Shown: piece after piece, positions 61,397 to 64,000 of the stretch
Layout: every line of letters starts with the position of its first letter
Position numbering within the stretch: position 1 is the stretch's first letter
DNA from: Steroidobacter gossypii
GTDB taxonomy: Bacteria; Pseudomonadota; Gammaproteobacteria; Steroidobacterales; Steroidobacteraceae
Assembly (NCBI RefSeq): GCF_016801985.1
Contig: NZ_JAEVLS010000005.1
Coordinates: 62,001 to 126,000 of the forward strand
Direction of reading: 5' to 3'
Length of the DNA: 64,000 nt
Translations under genes and position numbers: made by a program
Notes under the pieces: model-generated
Databases searched by the model: none
Told to the model about the DNA's origin: nothing
The model's input: the letters and a program-made list of their open reading frames with translations, nothing else

Positions 61397-62409
61397 CTCA
61401 GATGAATATGATCCAGGCGCTGAACTCCGCCATGGATGTCATGATGGCGCGCGATCCCGGCGTCGTCTTGATGGGCGAAGACGTGGGCTACTTCGGTGGC
61501 GTGTTCCGTGCGACCGAAGGTCTGCAGCGCAAGTATGGCGAGCATCGCGTGCTCGACTCGCCGATCGCAGAAGGCGGCATCGTCGCCACGGCCATCGGCA
61601 TGAGCTTGAACGGTTTGCGGCCGGTCGCCGAAATCCAGTTCGCCGATTACATCTATCCGGCGTATGACCAGATCGTGAGCGAGCTCGCCCGCATTCGCTA
61701 TCGCAGCGGCGGCGACTTTTGTGCGCCGGTGACGATCCGCACGCCGTGCGGCGGCGGCATTCGCGGCGGTCAAACGCACTCGCAAAGCCCGGAAGCGATC
61801 TTCGCGCACGTGTCGGGATTGAAGGTGGTGATGCCTTCCAATCCGTACGACGCCAAGGGGCTGCTGATTGCGGCGATCGAGGAAGACGATCCTGTGATCT
61901 TCCTCGAGCCCAAGCGGCTTTATAACGGCCCGTTCGATGGCGATCCGAACAAGCCGGCGGTGGCGTGGAGCTCGCATCCGCGCGGCGATGTGCCCGAAGG
62001 GCACTATCGCGTCGATCTCGGCGTGGCCGAGATCGTGCGGCCGGGCACTCAACTCACCATCATCACTTACGGAACGATGGTGCACGTCTGCATGGCGGCG
62101 GCGGAAAAGGCCGGCGTCGATGCGGAGGTGATCGATCTGCGCTCGTTCGTGCCGCTGGACATCGAGACCATCGTCAGCTCGGTGAAAAAGACCGGTCGCT
62201 GCATCGTCGCGCACGAGGCCACGCGCTTCGGCGGTTTCGGCGGCGAGATTCTCTCGACCGTTCAGGAAGAATGTTTCTGGCACCTGGAGGCGCCGATCCT
62301 GCGCGTGGCCGGTTGGGATACGCCCTATCCGCACGCATTCGAGTGGGAATACTTTCCTGGCCAGGCGCGCGTCATCGCCGCCATCAAAGCCACGATGGAG
62401 GCGTCATGA
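61393..62409 (+). CDS. bkdA2: Branched-chain 2-oxoacid dehydrogenase E1 beta subunit
   Basis: The protein has 338 aa. ATG 61393 overlaps the E1alpha stop (ATGA). Typical sequence: GVVLMGEDVGYFGGVFRATEGL, DSPIAEGGIVATAIGMSLNGLRPVAEIQFADYIYPAYDQIVSELA, split here by motif, TIRTPCGGGIRGGQTHSQSPEA and GRCIVAHEATRFGGFGGEI. It completes the E1 alpha2-beta2 active site and transfers the acyl group to the lipoyl domain of E2. Confidence 0.95.
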   Translation: MTQMNMIQALNSAMDVMMARDPGVVLMGEDVGYFGGVFRATEGLQRKYGEHRVLDSPIAEGGIVATAIGMSLNGLRPVAEIQFADYIYPAYDQIVSELARIRYRSGGDFCAPVTIRTPCGGGIRGGQTHSQSPEAIFAHVSGLKVVMPSNPYDAKGLLIAAIEEDDPVIFLEPKRLYNGPFDGDPNKPAVAWSSHPRGDVPEGHYRVDLGVAEIVRPGTQLTIITYGTMVHVCMAAAEKAGVDAEVIDLRSFVPLDIETIVSSVKKTGRCIVAHEATRFGGFGGEILSTVQEECFWHLEAPILRVAGWDTPYPHAFEWEYFPGQARVIAAIKATMEAS

Positions 62410-63719
62410 GCCGTCATGTAGTCAAGCTGCCGGATCTCGGCGAAGGCACGGTGTCTTCGGAGATCGTGGCGTGGAAGGTCAAGGTCGGCGATCAGATCGC
62501 CGAAGACGAGCCGATGGTGGAGATGTCCACCGACAAGGCGGTGGTCGAGATGCCCGCGCCGGTGAGCGGCCGCGTGGTTTCGCTCGGCGGCGAGCCCGGC
62601 GATCAAATCGCCGTGGGTGCGGAATTGATCGTGCTCGAGACGGACGCGAGCGGTGCGGCCGCCTCAGGCGCGCCGGCAGCACAGAATGCCGCGGCCGCTT
62701 CTCAAGCTTCATCTCAGAAGCCAGCGACGGAGAGCACGCCCTCTGCTCAGAAGCCGGCGTCGCAGGGCACGCCCGCGAAGACTGCTAGCAACGGCAACGG
62801 CGCTGCGCAGCCTGCGAACAAGCCGACCGGTCGGGTCATGGCGTCACCGGCGACGCGTGCTCGCGCCAAGCAGTCGGGCATCGACCTCACCACGATCGCT
62901 GGGTCTGGCCGCGACGGCCGCATCCAGCGCCAGGATCTGGAAGCTGCGATCCAGGAACGTCAGGTGGGTCGCGCGCCTGCGCCGCAGCCCTCGTCCGGCG
63001 GTCGACCGGAAGCGCGCACCGGCACCGAAGAGATCCGCATCCTGGGCGTACGTCGCGTGAGTGCTCAGCGCGTCGCCGACTCCAAGCGCAACATCCCGCA
63101 CTTCGCTTATGTCGAGGAAGTGGACCTGACGGAGCTGGAGCGGCTGCGCAAACATTTGAATTCGCAACTGCCCAAGGGCTCGCCTTCGTACACCTATCTG
63201 CCGTTCCTGGCGATGGCGCTGGTACGGGTGGTCGAGCAGTTCCCGAAGATCAACTCCCGCTACGACGCCGAGCGCAATGTGCTGGTCCGTTACGACGGCA
63301 TTCACGTCGGCGTCGCCACTCAGACCAACGATGGACTGAAGGTGCCGGTAGTGCGGCACGCCGAGTCGCTGTCTCTGAAGGAGATCGCGGCCGAGATTCG
63401 TCGCGTCTCCTCCGCTGCGCGCGATGGCACGGCCAGTCGCAACGAACTGCAGGGCTCGACCATCACGATCACCAGCCTCGGCAAGCTCGGCGGCATCGTG
63501 TCCACGCCCATCATCAACGCCCCGGAAGTCGCCATCATCGGTATCAACAAGGCCGTGGAACGGCCGGTCATCGTCAACGGCGAAGTGGCGGTGCGCTTGA
63601 TGATGAACGTGTCCTCGTCGTTCGATCATCGCTTCATCGATGGCTACGACGCCGCCGAGGCCATCCAGGCCCTGAAAGAAAAGCTCGAGCAGCCCGCGAC
63701 CATTTTCATTCGCGAGTGA
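62406..63719 (+). CDS. bkdB: Lipoamide acyltransferase (E2) of branched-chain 2-oxoacid dehydrogenase
   Basis: The protein has 437 aa; ATG 62406 overlaps the E1beta stop (ATGA). One lipoyl domain (1-80, lipoylated K44 in EMSTDKAVVEMP), an Ala/Ser/Pro/Gln-rich linker (80-140), a peripheral-subunit-binding domain (~144-180, MASPATRARAKQSGIDL to GRIQRQDLE), a second linker, and the catalytic domain (~207-437) with H408 and D412 in SSFDHRFIDGYD. It makes acyl-CoA from the branched oxo acids. No E3 (lipoamide dehydrogenase) gene follows within the window. Confidence 0.95.
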   Translation: MSRHVVKLPDLGEGTVSSEIVAWKVKVGDQIAEDEPMVEMSTDKAVVEMPAPVSGRVVSLGGEPGDQIAVGAELIVLETDASGAAASGAPAAQNAAAASQASSQKPATESTPSAQKPASQGTPAKTASNGNGAAQPANKPTGRVMASPATRARAKQSGIDLTTIAGSGRDGRIQRQDLEAAIQERQVGRAPAPQPSSGGRPEARTGTEEIRILGVRRVSAQRVADSKRNIPHFAYVEEVDLTELERLRKHLNSQLPKGSPSYTYLPFLAMALVRVVEQFPKINSRYDAERNVLVRYDGIHVGVATQTNDGLKVPVVRHAESLSLKEIAAEIRRVSSAARDGTASRNELQGSTITITSLGKLGGIVSTPIINAPEVAIIGINKAVERPVIVNGEVAVRLMMNVSSSFDHRFIDGYDAAEAIQALKEKLEQPATIFIRE

Positions 63720-63735
63720 TCTTCGGCCGCCGGAT

Positions 63736-63815
63736 CGGGGCTCCTGCCCCGCCCGGCGCGGCGAGTTGGCAAAAGGCGTGACTTTTGCCTCTCGCCCGCC
63801 GCCGATGGCGGCGGG
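63736..63815 (+). terminator. Two hairpins after the bkd operon
   Basis: CGGGGC-TCCT-GCCCCG at 63736-63751 and CCCGCCGCC-GAT-GGCGGCGGG at 63795-63815, both perfect stems. Neither has a T-run. They lie 17 and 76 bases after the E2 stop. Beyond them to the window end (to 64000) I see no supported gene. Confidence 0.45.
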
Positions 63816-64000
63816 TACACCCTGTACCTGGGGCGGCAGGCTTCGACCACAGACGCACATGCCGCGTGATGCAATTCACATTCCGCGCCGGCGGCGTTGC
63901 ATCGCACGACGCAATTCCTTGCCAATCCGTGAGTTGTTTGCGAACGGCTTCCTACCGCGCGAGCTGCGAGCCATCTACATTTGCCGCCCGGAGCCCGGCC

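Overview
The window is 64 kb of GC-rich, densely coded chromosome from a free-living, aerobic, polymer- and peptide-scavenging Gram-negative bacterium. Three TonB-dependent receptors, TamA/TamB, a periplasmic azurin, a LigE-type ligase and a branched-chain keto-acid dehydrogenase operon point to Proteobacteria. The gene mix is most like Gammaproteobacteria of the Xanthomonadales/Steroidobacteraceae type; that placement is inference, because the window has no rRNA or other marker gene. I see no tRNA, rRNA, CRISPR array, insertion sequence or prophage. Many neighbouring genes share 4-base ATGA stop/start overlaps.

Layout. 1-10 kb: end of a TonB receptor, then a large secreted GH43 glycosidase fused to a six-hairpin-like domain. 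Next come an FAA-family hydrolase, a divergent GntR regulator, and a glycerate kinase / hydroxyacid dehydrogenase / FMN hydroxyacid oxidase operon. The hydrolase-GntR gap and the oxidase promoter region share a GntR-like box, suggesting one regulon for sugar-acid breakdown. 10-19 kb: DUF899 protein, glutathione transferase, Lrp/AsnC regulator, a stress-type SDR, a five-gene envelope/stress operon (hypothetical protein, holin-X family protein, DUF3618 protein, SRPBCC protein, zinc alcohol dehydrogenase), a gene-poor 1.1 kb with a small tandem repeat, a small basic HTH protein, and an orphan gene behind a leader peptide and attenuator-like hairpins.

19-30 kb: a peptide and amine scavenging block with a POT peptide transporter, LysR regulator, omega-aminotransferase, TonB receptor, serine hydrolase and P1/DmpA-family peptidase, followed by a disulfide oxidoreductase, a DUF4126 protein and a second GntR regulator. 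30-37 kb: tamB and tamA, then azurin. 37-45 kb: a maltodextrin locus (TonB receptor, periplasmic alpha-amylase, sugar MFS transporter in one coupled operon; alpha-glucosidase as a second unit). Both units carry the same 17-bp LacI-type operator.

45-64 kb: acyltransferase-like membrane protein, ornithine aminotransferase divergent from N-formylglutamate amidohydrolase, dipeptide epimerase divergent from a 2OG oxygenase, a cNMP-glutaredoxin-TrxR-like fusion next to a DsbA-like protein, the LigE-type ligase, a pair of bacterial PH-domain membrane proteins, and a membrane-anchored Ser/Thr kinase. The window ends with an Lrp regulator divergent from a translationally coupled leucine dehydrogenase / BCKDH E1alpha / E1beta / E2 operon, with an Lrp-box-like palindrome between them.
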